This document shows positions 50,246 through 59,280 of a stretch of 64,000 bases of DNA, piece by piece. The notes beneath the pieces were generated by a model. The model was not told the DNA's origin. It saw only the letters and a program-made list of their open reading frames with translations, and did not search any database. The stretch is taken from the NCBI RefSeq assembly GCF_018131185.1, contig NZ_JAFCJE010000004.1, forward strand, positions 841,188 through 905,187. Reading direction: 5' to 3'. The stretch comes from Bradyrhizobium diazoefficiens (lineage in GTDB: Bacteria; Pseudomonadota; Alphaproteobacteria; Rhizobiales; Xanthobacteraceae). Every line of letters begins with the position of its first letter. The stretch's first letter is position 1. The position numbers were made by a program, and so were the translations under genes.

Positions 50246-52204
50246 TCACTCCGCCGCCGCAGGCGCCGTCAGGGCATCGACGACCGGCGGGGGCTCCCGG
50301 TTCGGGGCCTCGCCGGTGTCCGCCATCTTGGCCAGCTTCTCGCGCGCCGCCTCGGCCTCGCGCTGCCTGTTCCACATGCTGGCATAGAGGCCGCCATGCG
50401 CGAGCAGCTTGGCATGGGTGCCGCGCTCGGCGATGCGGCCCTGGTCCAGCACGATGATCTCATCGGCCCCGACGATGGTCGAAAGCCGGTGCGCGATCAC
50501 CAGCGAGGTGCGGTTCTTCGCCACCCGGTCGAGCGCACCCTGGATCTCGTGCTCGGTATGGGTATCGAGCGCCGAGGTCGCCTCGTCCAGCACCAGGATC
50601 GGCGGCCCCTTCAGCACGGTGCGCGCGATCGCGACGCGCTGCTTCTCGCCGCCGGACAGTTTGAGCCCGCGCTCGCCGACCTGGGTCTCGTAGCCTTTCG
50701 GCGACATGCGGATGAAATGGTCGATCTGCGCGAGCTTCGCCGCCTCCTCGACCTCGGCATCGCTGGCGTCCCAGCGGCCATAGCGGATGTTGTAGCGGAT
50801 GGTGTCGTTGAACAGCACGGTGTCCTGCGGCACCATGCCGATCGAGGCCCGAAGTGAATCCTGCGTGACCGCGCGGATGTCCTGGCCGTCGATCAGGATC
50901 TTGCCTCCGGAAACGTCGTAAAGGCGGAACAGAAGGCGCGAGATGGTCGACTTGCCCGCACCGGACGGTCCGACGATGGCGACCGTCTTGCCGGCCGGCA
51001 CCTCGAAGCTGATGCCCTTGAGGATCGGGCGCGTCGGCTCATAGGCAAAGCGCACGTCCTCGAAGCGCACGGTACCGGCGGAGATGACCAGCGGCTGCGC
51101 ATCGGGCGCGTCCTTGATCTCGGCCTCGCGGCCCAGCACGTTGAACATCTTCTCGATGTCGATGATCGCCTGCTTGATCTCGCGATAGACCATGCCCATG
51201 AAATTCAGCGGCTGGTAGAGCTGGATCATCATGGCGTTGACCAGCACGAAATCGCCGACCGTGTTGGTGCCGTTGCGCACGCCGATCGCGCACATCAGCA
51301 TGGTCGCGGTCAGGCCAAGCGTGAAGATCACCGCCTGGCCGGTGTTGAGCACGGCGAGCGAGGTGTAGGTGTGGACGCTCGCCTCCTCGTAGCGCGCGAC
51401 CGATTTGTCGTAGCGCTGCGCCTCGCGCGCCTCGGCGCCGAAATACTTCACGGTTTCGTAGTTGAGAAGCGAGTCGATCGCCTTGGTGTTCGCCTCGGTG
51501 TCGGAATCGTTCATCTTGCGGCGGATGCCGATCCGCCACTCGGTCGCGATGTAAGTGTAGTACATGTAGAGCGCAACCGTGATCAGGGTGGCGACCACGT
51601 AGCGCCAGTCGAACTGCCAGAGCAGCACGGCCATCAGCAGCGTGACCTCGACGATGGTCGGGATCAGTTGCAGGATCACCATGCGCACGATGACCTCGAT
51701 GCCCTCGCGGCCGCGCTCGAGCACGCGCGTCAGACCGCCGGTCTTGCGCTCGAGGTGGAAGCGCAGCGACAGCTCGTGCATATGGATGAAGGTGATCGTG
51801 GCAAGCTTGCGCACCGCGTGCATGGCCACGCGCGCAAAGATGCCGTCACGCCACTGCGTCAGCAGCGCCATCAAGATGCGCATCGTGCCGTAGCTGACGG
51901 TCAGCAACAACGGCGAAGCGATCACCCAGAGGTGCCAATTGTCAGCCTGCAGCGGCGCGGTGTTGGCGCCGGTCAGCGCGTCCGTCGCCCATTTGAAGCT
52001 GAATGGTACCGTCAACGTGATCAGCTTGGCGACAAGTAGCAGCACCAGCGACCACACCACACGCATCTTCAGGTCGAAGCGGTCGCCCGGCCAGATATAG
52101 GGCCACAGATGCGCCAGCGTGCCCATCAGCGTGGCCCGCTCCAGTCGTCCTCCCGCGGGAGGATCTGGAACGTCGGCGCCGTCGAACGATTGAGGTTGGT
52201 CCAT
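50246..52204 (-). CDS. Atm1/HMT1-type ABC exporter (permease-ATPase fusion)
   Basis: 652 residues. Six-helix membrane domain (about 40-330) with the ATM1-family segment SLLNYETVKYFGAEAREAQRYD, then an ATPase: Walker A GPSGAGKST, signature LSGGEKQRVAIART, Walker B ILVLDEATSALDTHTE. ATM1-class exporters move glutathione-linked sulfur or metal adducts and support Fe-S or heavy-metal homeostasis. It works as a homodimer. Start 52204 (MDQPQSF) is preferred; a longer reading adds 11 residues. The LOG gene is divergent 200 bp away. Confidence 0.93.
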   Translation of the reverse strand: MDQPQSFDGADVPDPPAGGRLERATLMGTLAHLWPYIWPGDRFDLKMRVVWSLVLLLVAKLITLTVPFSFKWATDALTGANTAPLQADNWHLWVIASPLLLTVSYGTMRILMALLTQWRDGIFARVAMHAVRKLATITFIHMHELSLRFHLERKTGGLTRVLERGREGIEVIVRMVILQLIPTIVEVTLLMAVLLWQFDWRYVVATLITVALYMYYTYIATEWRIGIRRKMNDSDTEANTKAIDSLLNYETVKYFGAEAREAQRYDKSVARYEEASVHTYTSLAVLNTGQAVIFTLGLTATMLMCAIGVRNGTNTVGDFVLVNAMMIQLYQPLNFMGMVYREIKQAIIDIEKMFNVLGREAEIKDAPDAQPLVISAGTVRFEDVRFAYEPTRPILKGISFEVPAGKTVAIVGPSGAGKSTISRLLFRLYDVSGGKILIDGQDIRAVTQDSLRASIGMVPQDTVLFNDTIRYNIRYGRWDASDAEVEEAAKLAQIDHFIRMSPKGYETQVGERGLKLSGGEKQRVAIARTVLKGPPILVLDEATSALDTHTEHEIQGALDRVAKNRTSLVIAHRLSTIVGADEIIVLDQGRIAERGTHAKLLAHGGLYASMWNRQREAEAAREKLAKMADTGEAPNREPPPVVDALTAPAAAE

Positions 52205-52404
52205 CAAAAAGCCTGAAAGCCCGGCCGATGCGGGCATCGCTGCAATTTACGATTTTCGCCTGTCATATAAAGCCTTCCCGATGTCCGCGCACCCCGCCAG
52301 ATGGCGAATCTTCGATTGTTTGTCGCCATTTACCGGTAGTTTCCGTCAGTATCGAATCACCGATTGGGCTTGACGCCTCTTCGCTGCAATGCATCATGGT
52401 GACA

Positions 52405-53010
52405 ATGAGCACGATCAAAACCGTCTGTGTCTATTGCGGCTCCGGCCCAGGAACCAATCCCAACTTCATCGAAGCGGCGAAGGCGCTCGGCAAGGCGCTG
52501 GCGGACAGCAAGATCCGCCTCGTTTATGGCGGCGGCTCGCTCGGCCTGATGGGGGCGGTCGCAACCTCCGTGCTGGATCACGGCGGAAGCGTCACCGGCA
52601 TCATCCCCGACTTCCTGCGGATGCGCGAGAACGCGCTGACGCGCGTGCAGGAGATGGTCGTCACGCCCGACATGCACGAACGCAAGCGGCTGATGTTCGA
52701 GCGCTCCGACGCTTTCGTCGCCTTGCCCGGCGGGCTGGGCACGCTCGAGGAGCTGGTCGAGCAACTGACCTGGCAGCAACTCGGCCGTCACGCCAAGCCC
52801 GTCCTGCTCGCCAATATCGACAATTTCTGGGAGCCGCTGTTCTCTCTGGTGTCCCACATGCGCCAGACCCAGTTCATCCGCGCCGGTCTTTCCGTCGACA
52901 TCCTCAAGGCGGACAAGGTCGAGGAGATCGTCCCACGGCTGCGCGCCGCGGCAGCGCAGATTCCCGAGGGGCAAGGCGATCTCGCGCCGGAAGTGGCGCG
53001 CAAGCTGTAA
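52405..53010 (+). CDS. LOG-family protein (nucleoside 5'-monophosphate phosphoribohydrolase)
   Basis: 201 residues: VCVYCGSGPGTNPNF, RLVYGGGSLGLMGAVA and the catalytic PGGLGTLEELVEQLTW, the full LOG signature. The family releases the base from nucleoside monophosphates and can activate cytokinins, of interest in a plant-associated bacterium. Start chosen at 52405 (MSTIKTV) where the fold begins; ATG 52396 is possible. No clear ribosome site at either. Confidence 0.92.
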   Translation: MSTIKTVCVYCGSGPGTNPNFIEAAKALGKALADSKIRLVYGGGSLGLMGAVATSVLDHGGSVTGIIPDFLRMRENALTRVQEMVVTPDMHERKRLMFERSDAFVALPGGLGTLEELVEQLTWQQLGRHAKPVLLANIDNFWEPLFSLVSHMRQTQFIRAGLSVDILKADKVEEIVPRLRAAAAQIPEGQGDLAPEVARKL

Positions 53011-53023
53011 CGCCCTATGGTTT

Positions 53024-53093
53024 GAGCATGATCCTTTCGGAAAACCGCTGCACACTTTGCGCTAACGCGGCCCTTCGGGTCCGGATCATGCTC
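53024..53093. repeat. Palindromic repeat with GAGCATGATCC ends
   Basis: Inverted 11-bp ends GAGCATGATCC (53,024-53,034) and GGATCATGCTC (53,083-53,093) flank a 48-bp core. Common-looking dispersed element of these genomes; it lies between the convergent LOG and VOC genes and touches the VOC stop codon. Confidence 0.75.
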
Positions 53094-53470
53094 TACTCCG
53101 CCGGAAACGTCACCGCCTCGATGCGGTTGCCGTCGGGGTCGGTCACGAAAGCCGCGTAGTAGCGCACGCGATCGTGCGGCCGGATGCCGGGCGCGCCGTC
53201 GGAGGCTCCGCCGGCAGAGAGCGCTGCGGCGTGAAACGCATCCACTTCGCTCGCCGTCTTCGCCCGCAGGCAGATGTGGACGCCGCTCTGCGCCGGCACG
53301 TGCGCCATGTTCTCGCGCAGATTGATCCAGAACTCGGGATAGGCCTTGCCGAAGCCGACGGTGCGTGGCCGCGTGACGAGGCGCGTGAGGCCGAGTGCTG
53401 CGAGCGTGGCCTCATAGAATTTCGCGGCGCGATCGAGGTCGCTGACCCCGATGGAGATGTGGTCGATCAT
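53093..53470 (-). CDS. VOC/glyoxalase-family protein
   Basis: 125 residues: MIDHISIGVSDLDRAAKFYEATL, an N-terminal His ligand (H4), HICLRAKTASEVDAFHAAALSAGG, RYYAAFVTDPDGNRIEAV (Glu ligand). Single VOC module acting as a dimer. Members include glyoxalases, fosfomycin-type resistance enzymes and isomerases; the substrate cannot be told. GAGAGGGCAGGGC precedes ATG 53470. It lies 74 bp downstream of cimA on the same strand, possibly in the same transcript. Confidence 0.88.
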   Translation of the reverse strand: MIDHISIGVSDLDRAAKFYEATLAALGLTRLVTRPRTVGFGKAYPEFWINLRENMAHVPAQSGVHICLRAKTASEVDAFHAAALSAGGASDGAPGIRPHDRVRYYAAFVTDPDGNRIEAVTFPAE

Positions 53471-53544
53471 GCCCTGCCCTCTCCTCACCCCCGCTGTCAT
53501 CGCCCGGCTTGACCGGCCGATCCAGCACTCCGACACGCCGCGGC

Positions 53545-55143
53545 TTACGCCGGCGCGCCCGACTTCACGAGCTTGTAGATCACCGAATCCATCAGCGCCT
53601 GGAACGAGGCGTCGATGATGTTCGGGGAGACGCCGACCGTGGTCCAGCTGTCGCCGTTCTCGTCCTCGCTCTCGATCAGCACGCGCGTGACCGCGCCGGT
53701 GCCGCCATTGAGGATACGCACGCGGTAATCGATCAGCGTCAGGCCCTCGATGTATTTCTGGTACTTGCCGAGGTCTTTTCGCAAGGCGACGTCGAGCGCG
53801 TTGACGGGGCCGTTGCCCTCGGCGGCCGAGATCAGGTGCTCGCCCGCAACATCGACCTTGACCACGGCCAACGCGACGGTGACGCGCTCGCCGTGCGAAT
53901 TGTAGCGCTGCTCAACATTGACGTCGAACTGCTCGACCTCGAAATAATGCGGCACCTTGCCCAGCGTCCGGCGCGCCAGCAGCTCGAACGAGGCGTTCGC
54001 GGATTCGTAGGCGTAACCTTGCGCCTCTCGCTCCTTCAATTCCTCGACGAGCCGCGTCAGCTTCGGGTCGCTCTTCTCGTAAGGGATCCCGGCACGGTCG
54101 AGCTCGGCGATGACGTTGGAACGTCCGGCCTGGTCCGAGACCAGCACCTTGCGGTGGTTGCCCACCGTCTCCGGCAGCACGTGCTCGTAGGTCTGCGGGT
54201 CCTTCAGCACAGCGGAGGCATGGATGCCGGTCTTGGTGACGAAGGCGCTCTCGCCGACGTAAGGAGCATGCCGGTTCGGCACGCGATTGAGCATGTCGTC
54301 GAGCGTGCGCGAGACTTTCACCAGCGTTGCAAGTTTCTCGGCGCTGACACCGATCTCGAAAGCGTCGGCAAAATCCTTCTTCAATTTCAGCGTCGGGATC
54401 AGCGAGCAGAGATTGGCGTTGCCGCAGCGCTCGCCGAGGCCGTTCAGCGTGCCCTGGATCTGCCGGGCGCCGGCCCGCACCGCGGCGAGCGAGTTGGCTA
54501 CGGCCTGCTCGGTGTCGTTATGGGCGTGAATGCCGACATGGTCGCCGGGGATGTGCCTCGTCACCTCGGTGACGATGGCCTCGACCTCATTGGGCATGGT
54601 GCCGCCGTTGGTGTCGCATAGCACCACCCAGCGTGCGCCGGCGTCATAAGCGGCCTTGGCGCAGGCGAGCGCAAAGTCGGCATCCTCCTTGTAGCCGTCG
54701 AAAAAGTGCTCGCAGTCGAGCATGACCTCGCGGCCGGCGGCCTTCGCCGCCGCAACGCTGTCGCGGATCGAGGCGAGGTTCTCTTCCTTCGTCGTCTCCA
54801 GCGCGACGCGCACCTGATAGGCCGAGGATTTTGCCACGAAGCAGATCGCGTCGGCCTTCGCTTCAAGGAGCCCGGCGACGCCAGGATCGTTCGAGACCGA
54901 ACGCCCGGCCCGCCGCGTCATGCCGAAGGCGGTGAAACGTGCATGGGCCAGCTTGGGCTTGGCCGCGAAAAACTCAGTGTCGGTCGGATTGGCGCCGGGA
55001 TAGCCGCCCTCGACATAGTCGATGCCGAGGTCATCGAGCATCGCGGCGATGACCTGCTTGTCTTCAAGCGTGAAATCGACGCCGTTGGTCTGCGCGCCGT
55101 CGCGCAGCGTGGTGTCGAACAGATAAAGACGCTCCTTGCTCAT
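53545..55143 (-). CDS. cimA: (R)-citramalate synthase
   Basis: 532 residues, DRE-TIM aldolase family: FDTTLRDGAQTNGVDFTLEDK, VEGGYPGANPTD, GIHAHNDTEQAVANSLAAVRAGARQIQGTLNGLGERCGNANL and a C-terminal regulatory LeuA-like domain from about residue 395. The long GANPTD form is typical of CimA rather than LeuA. It condenses pyruvate and acetyl-CoA to citramalate for isoleucine synthesis. The start overlaps the GNAT stop by ATGA. GGAG precedes it. Confidence 0.93.
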   Translation of the reverse strand: MSKERLYLFDTTLRDGAQTNGVDFTLEDKQVIAAMLDDLGIDYVEGGYPGANPTDTEFFAAKPKLAHARFTAFGMTRRAGRSVSNDPGVAGLLEAKADAICFVAKSSAYQVRVALETTKEENLASIRDSVAAAKAAGREVMLDCEHFFDGYKEDADFALACAKAAYDAGARWVVLCDTNGGTMPNEVEAIVTEVTRHIPGDHVGIHAHNDTEQAVANSLAAVRAGARQIQGTLNGLGERCGNANLCSLIPTLKLKKDFADAFEIGVSAEKLATLVKVSRTLDDMLNRVPNRHAPYVGESAFVTKTGIHASAVLKDPQTYEHVLPETVGNHRKVLVSDQAGRSNVIAELDRAGIPYEKSDPKLTRLVEELKEREAQGYAYESANASFELLARRTLGKVPHYFEVEQFDVNVEQRYNSHGERVTVALAVVKVDVAGEHLISAAEGNGPVNALDVALRKDLGKYQKYIEGLTLIDYRVRILNGGTGAVTRVLIESEDENGDSWTTVGVSPNIIDASFQALMDSVIYKLVKSGAPA

Positions 55144-55631
55144 TGCGGCGCTCCGAGCGTCTTCTTCATGGTGGTGTTGGCGAGCCACTCGTCATTGACG
55201 GTGATGCTGTTGCGCTGCATGGCGACATAGCCGCGCTTGGCGAAAAAGCCCTGCGCATTGTCGCTGGCATCGACCGAGAGGCTGGTCGCGCCGCGGCCGC
55301 CGGCAAGCTTTTCCAGCGCATCGACCAGCATGGTCGCGATGCCCTGCCCGACGACGGCCGGATGCACGTAGAGCATGCGGATGTGATCGTTGCCGCGCAG
55401 CGAAGCGAAGCCGACGGGCGAGCCCTCGAGCGTCGCGATCAGCGTCAAGTCGGCGGCAAGCCGCTTACCGAATTCTTCGGTTTCGGCCGCCTCCATCCAG
55501 GCTCGCTGCTGCGCCTCGCTATAATCGTCGCCGGTCAGCTCCTCGATGCTGGCAGCGAAGATCGCGGCGAGCACCGACACGTCATCAGGCAGGAAGGGCC
55601 GCAAGCCGGGCTTTGGCAAAGTCTGTCCCAT
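55140..55631 (-). CDS. GNAT-family N-acetyltransferase
   Basis: 163 residues: LRPFLPDDVSVLAAIF, IATLEGSPVGFASL, then the acetyl-CoA loop MLYVHPAVVGQGIATMLVDALE (Q-x-x-G-x-A/G type) and NAQGFFAKRGYVAM. The acceptor is unknown. It is coupled at its stop to cimA (ATGA) and starts 5 bp after the stop of a 37-residue gene, inside the cysS operon. GAGG precedes ATG 55631. Confidence 0.9.
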   Translation of the reverse strand: MGQTLPKPGLRPFLPDDVSVLAAIFAASIEELTGDDYSEAQQRAWMEAAETEEFGKRLAADLTLIATLEGSPVGFASLRGNDHIRMLYVHPAVVGQGIATMLVDALEKLAGGRGATSLSVDASDNAQGFFAKRGYVAMQRNSITVNDEWLANTTMKKTLGAPQ

Positions 55632-55636
55632 CGTCC

Positions 55637-55750
55637 TCACCACATCCCATAGAGCTTGAGCACCAGCGCCACGGCGCCCGCGAGCAGCGCGATCTTCAGC
55701 GCGATGTAATAGAACCAGTGCCGCGGGAAAGGCGTGTCGGGCCGCTTCAT
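55637..55750 (-). CDS. 37-residue single-helix membrane protein in the cysS operon
   Basis: MKRPDTPFPRHWFYYIALKI, followed by a hydrophobic LLAGAVALVLKLYGMW. One predicted membrane helix after a short basic N-terminus. GGGAGG lies 7 bp before the ATG, and the ATG overlaps the cysS stop (ATGA); the next gene starts 5 bp after its stop. Such placement strongly suggests a genuine translated gene. No function can be given. Confidence 0.7.
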   Translation of the reverse strand: MKRPDTPFPRHWFYYIALKIALLAGAVALVLKLYGMW

Positions 55751-57129
55751 CGTGAGACCTCCCACGTCGTTCCTTCCTTGGAATCCTTGATCGCAACGCC
55801 CATCGCGGCGAGCAGATCGCGGATGCGGTCGGACTCCCCAAAATCCTTGCGGCTACGCGCCGCCGTCCGCTCCGCGATCAGGCGCTCGACTTCCCCGGCA
55901 TCGACACCGCTCGCCTGCTGCTTGCGGCCTTCCCATTGCGCCGCGCTCTCGGACAGGAAGCCGAGCAGCCGGAGCGAGCCCGCCAGGGCCGCCACGTCGC
56001 CGCCGCGCAGGCCGTGTAGCGCCGCGATCGCCAGCGGCGTGTTGAGATCGTCGAGCAGCGGCTCGACCACGGACGCCGCCGGCCTGCCGGGCTCGACGTC
56101 GGCCGCGACGCGATACCAGTCGTCGAGCGTCTTGGCACTCTCCTCCAGCGACTTCGTGGTCCAGTCGATCGGCGAGCGGTAATGCGTCTTCAGCATGTTC
56201 AGGCGCAGCACTTCGCCGGGCCAATCCGCGAGCAGCTCGTGGATGGTGATGAAGTTGCCGAGGCTCTTCGACATCTTCTCACTCTCGACCTGGAGGAAGC
56301 CGTTGTGCATCCAGTAGTTTGCCATGCGCTCTCGGTGGAAGGCGCAGCAGGTCTGCGCGACCTCGTTCTCGTGATGGGGAAACACGAGGTCGATGCCGCC
56401 GCCGTGGATGTCGAAATGCTCGCCGAGATGCTTCCAGGCCATGGCCGAGCACTCGATGTGCCAGCCCGGACGCCCCTCCGCCTTGATGCCGGCCGGCGAC
56501 GGCCATGACGGCTCGCCGGGCTTGGACGGCTTCCACAGCACGAAATCGGTGTTGTCCTTCTTGTAGGGCGCGACATCGACGCGGGCGCCGGCGATCATCT
56601 CGTCGAGCGAGCGATTGGACAGCGCGCCGTAGCGCGGCAGCGACGAATTGGCGGCGTTCATCGCCTGCGGCGAGAACAGCACGTGATCCTCGGCGACATA
56701 GGCAAAGCCGCCCTTGACCAGCCGCTCGATGATCTCGCGCATCTCGGCGATGTGCTCGGTCGCGCGCGGCTCGACGCTCGGTCGCAATGCGCCCAGCGCA
56801 TCGACATCGGCATGAAACTGCTTGCCGGTCTGCTCGGTGACCTTGCGAATGGCTTCGTTCAGCGGCAGGCCGGGGAAATCGCGCGCGGCACGGTCGTTGA
56901 TCTTGTCGTCGACGTCGGTGATGTTGCGGACATATTTGACATGCGCCTCGCCATAGAGATGGCGCAGCAGCCGAAACAGCACGTCGAACACGATCACCGG
57001 CCGGGCGTTGCCGATATGGGCGAAGTCATAGACGGTCGGTCCGCAGACATACATGCGGACATTGCTCGGATCGAGCGGCTGAAATGGCCGCTTCTCCTTC
57101 GTCAGCGTATCGTAAAGGCGCAATTCCAT
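55747..57129 (-). CDS. cysS: Cysteinyl-tRNA synthetase
   Basis: 460 residues of class I: zinc Cys in VCGPTVYDFAHIGNARP (C29, HIGN at 38-41), GWHIECSAM, HHENEVAQTCC, and EKMSKSLGNF for the KMSKS loop. Essential charging of tRNA-Cys. First gene of a coupled operon (cysS, 37-aa gene, GNAT, cimA). The promoter should lie in the 293-bp gap upstream. Confidence 0.97.
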   Translation of the reverse strand: MELRLYDTLTKEKRPFQPLDPSNVRMYVCGPTVYDFAHIGNARPVIVFDVLFRLLRHLYGEAHVKYVRNITDVDDKINDRAARDFPGLPLNEAIRKVTEQTGKQFHADVDALGALRPSVEPRATEHIAEMREIIERLVKGGFAYVAEDHVLFSPQAMNAANSSLPRYGALSNRSLDEMIAGARVDVAPYKKDNTDFVLWKPSKPGEPSWPSPAGIKAEGRPGWHIECSAMAWKHLGEHFDIHGGGIDLVFPHHENEVAQTCCAFHRERMANYWMHNGFLQVESEKMSKSLGNFITIHELLADWPGEVLRLNMLKTHYRSPIDWTTKSLEESAKTLDDWYRVAADVEPGRPAASVVEPLLDDLNTPLAIAALHGLRGGDVAALAGSLRLLGFLSESAAQWEGRKQQASGVDAGEVERLIAERTAARSRKDFGESDRIRDLLAAMGVAIKDSKEGTTWEVSR

Positions 57130-57287
57130 ATGGATACCCGTCGGCTGTTGGCCGGGCGTCCAGGGCTCTCAATGTGTTTGAGAAAAGACGGCTCCAGCCA
57201 GCGAATCGCTAGCTCGTAATCTCGCGGCAAATGGCGCAAATGGCGAGGAGACCGTTCATGCGGAACATATGGGCTATGAGGCGCCCC

Positions 57288-57321
57288 GGCGTCAAGAGAG
57301 CCGCGAAAGACGCCGCTTTTT
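57288..57321 (+). terminator. Terminator-like stem-loop in the cysS/57,423 gap
   Basis: GGCGTC (57,288) pairs with GACGCC (57,309) over a 15-nt loop, followed by GC and TTTTT. No plus-strand gene precedes it, so it could end a small RNA or short leader. Confidence 0.4.
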
Positions 57322-57383
57322 CATCGAACAGCGCGCTGCCCGTCACGATGGTTCACGATCCCCTAACCATTTGAGCCCATTTT

Positions 57384-57405
57384 GGAACCGGCGGTTCCCC
57401 TTTTT
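57384..57405 (+). terminator. Terminator-like hairpin 18 bp upstream of the 57,423 gene
   Basis: GGAACC-GGC-GGTTCC followed by CCTTTTT. As it precedes rather than follows a gene it might attenuate the downstream gene or end an upstream transcript. Confidence 0.5.
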
Positions 57406-57422
57406 GCCACCGGTGCTTTTTC

Positions 57423-57728
57423 ATGCGATTTTTGCCCGCGCTCATTTTTGGCGCCTCCATCATTGCGGCCTCCAGCGCCTCCGCCGAGAGCCGCGTCTTC
57501 ATCATCGCCAACCAGGCGGACGGCTACGGCATCGACCAGTGCCTGGCCAAAGGCGACAAATGCGGGGCCTCCGCTGCCCGCACCTACTGCCAGTCACGAG
57601 ATTTTGCCCAGGCATCGAGCTATCGCCGGGTCGATCCCGACGAAATTACCGGCTCTGTCCCCAAATCCGGCACAAATTGCTCCCATGGCCATTGCGACGA
57701 ATATGTCGCAATCACCTGCCAGCGCTGA
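57423..57728 (+). CDS. Secreted cysteine-containing protein, unknown function
   Basis: 101 residues with a signal peptide (MRFLPALIFGASIIAASSASA) and a mature part of about 80 residues holding six cysteines (GIDQCLAKGDKCGASAARTYC, SGTNCSHGHCDEYVAITC), an even number that suggests three disulfides. Probably periplasmic. Poor ribosome site, with a terminator-like hairpin just upstream. No family recognised. Confidence 0.72.
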   Translation: MRFLPALIFGASIIAASSASAESRVFIIANQADGYGIDQCLAKGDKCGASAARTYCQSRDFAQASSYRRVDPDEITGSVPKSGTNCSHGHCDEYVAITCQR

Positions 57729-57859
57729 ATTCGCTCGGAGCTGGCGTAGCTTAGGCCAGGGCTTTGGCGCCCGAAACGACGTGACGATGCCGCAGGAAGC
57801 GGCTATGGGAGGGCGCGCTTCGGCCCTCCAAAGTCATGCCGGGCCGTGACCTCGCTAGA

Positions 57860-59047
57860 ATGGCGGATATGCCTGAATTTTTGTCCCTGTCCCGTGCCCG
57901 CTTCCTCCTTGCCTGCATCGTGCTCCTGAGCACCGTCGTGCTCGCGAACGGTGCTTTCGCGCAGGCCGGCCCGCCGGGACCGCCGCCTCAGCCCGGCCAG
58001 AACGGGCTCGGCCCCAATCCGATGTGCGTGCGACTGGAGGGCCAGCTCGCGGCACTGGACCGTGGCGGCGGTGGTGACCCCGCGCGTGAGGAGCAGATCC
58101 GCCGTTACCAGGATTCCCAGGCCAAGCAGCAGGCCGAGCTCGACCGCGTCACCATGCAGGCCAAGCGCATGGGCTGCGATTCCTCCGGCTTCTTCTCGCT
58201 GTTCAGCGGCCAGTCGGCCCAATGCGGCCCGGTCAACACCCAGATCCAGCAGATGCGGGCCAATCTGGACCAGATCACCGTCAATCTCGAGCGCCTGCGC
58301 GGCGGCGGCCCCGGCGGCTTCAGCCCGGAACGCGACAATCAGCGCCGCTCGGTGTTGACGGCGCTGGCGCAGAACAATTGCGGCCCGCAATACGCCAACG
58401 CCGCGCAGTCGCAGGGCGGCGGCAACTTCCTGAGCAATCTGTTCGGCGGCAACAACGCGGGCAATCCGCAGGGCGTGCCGCCCGCCGATCTCGGGCCGCA
58501 ATCCGGCACCTTCCGCACCGTGTGCGTGCGCACCTGCGACGGCGCTTATTTCCCGGTCTCGTTTGCGACGGTGCCGGCGCGCTTCTCCGACGACGAGAAA
58601 ACCTGCAAGGCGCTCTGCCCGGCCGCGGAAGCCGTGCTCTACACCCATCGCAATCCCGGCGAAGACATGAACTCCGCGGTCTCGATCGGCGGCCAGCCCT
58701 ACACCGCGCTGCCGACCGCGTTCAAATTCCGCAGCGAGTTCAACCCGTCCTGCTCCTGCAAGGCCGCAGGCCAGACCTGGGCGGACGCACTGAAATCCGC
58801 CGACGACAAGGCGTCGGCCGAGCAGCAGGGCGACATCATCGTCACCGAGGAGAGCGCCAAGAAAATGCAGCAGCAGCGGCTCAACAAGGGTACGCCTGCG
58901 AATGCCAAGAAGGGCGCAGCCCCCGCGCCAACGACGGCGAATGCACCGGCAGCGACACCGCCAGCGGATGCAGGCGCGGCGGCGAACTCCGAGAACAAGC
59001 CGATCCGCTCGGTCGGACCGACCTTCCTGCCGCAACAGCAGAAATAA
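57860..59047 (+). CDS. DUF2865 protein (secreted)
   Basis: 395 residues: a signal anchor (ARFLLACIVLLSTVVLANGAFA), a G/P-rich stretch, a helical region with regular polar spacing (EQIRRYQDSQAKQQAELDRV), then the DUF2865 core FRTVCVRTCDGAYFPVSFATVPARFSDDEKTCKALCPAAEAVLY with paired cysteines, and a disordered A/P/K-rich C-terminus. The family is confined to these alphaproteobacteria as far as I know and its role is unknown; envelope-associated by its signal. Start uncertain between 57836, 57860 and 57869. Confidence 0.8.
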   Translation: MADMPEFLSLSRARFLLACIVLLSTVVLANGAFAQAGPPGPPPQPGQNGLGPNPMCVRLEGQLAALDRGGGGDPAREEQIRRYQDSQAKQQAELDRVTMQAKRMGCDSSGFFSLFSGQSAQCGPVNTQIQQMRANLDQITVNLERLRGGGPGGFSPERDNQRRSVLTALAQNNCGPQYANAAQSQGGGNFLSNLFGGNNAGNPQGVPPADLGPQSGTFRTVCVRTCDGAYFPVSFATVPARFSDDEKTCKALCPAAEAVLYTHRNPGEDMNSAVSIGGQPYTALPTAFKFRSEFNPSCSCKAAGQTWADALKSADDKASAEQQGDIIVTEESAKKMQQQRLNKGTPANAKKGAAPAPTTANAPAATPPADAGAAANSENKPIRSVGPTFLPQQQK

Positions 59048-59077
59048 GGTCTTGCTTCGGTCAGATCTACCGATCTG

Positions 59078-59232
59078 TCCCCTTCTCCCCTTGCGGGCGA
59101 ATGTGGCGCGAAGCGCCGGATGAGGGGTTCTATCCACGCTCCCATATGTGCATGCGGAGACAACCTCTCACCCAAGTGAGTTTACAGCGACTACGGAGCT
59201 GCCCTCTCCCGCAAGGGGCGAGGGCACAATAA
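59078..59232. repeat. Intergenic repeat with CTCCCCTTGCGGG / CCCGCAAGGGGCGAG parts
   Basis: Inverted CTTCTCCCCTTGCGGGCGA (59,082 on) and CTCTCCCGCAAGGGGCGAG (59,203 on) surround a core with GATGAGGGGTT. Resembles widespread intergenic repeats of Rhizobiales; lies between convergent genes. Confidence 0.6.
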
Positions 59233-59280
59233 CGCCCTTCTCGCCCGCGGTACGAGAGAGGTAACCGTAAAAGTCAGCAC

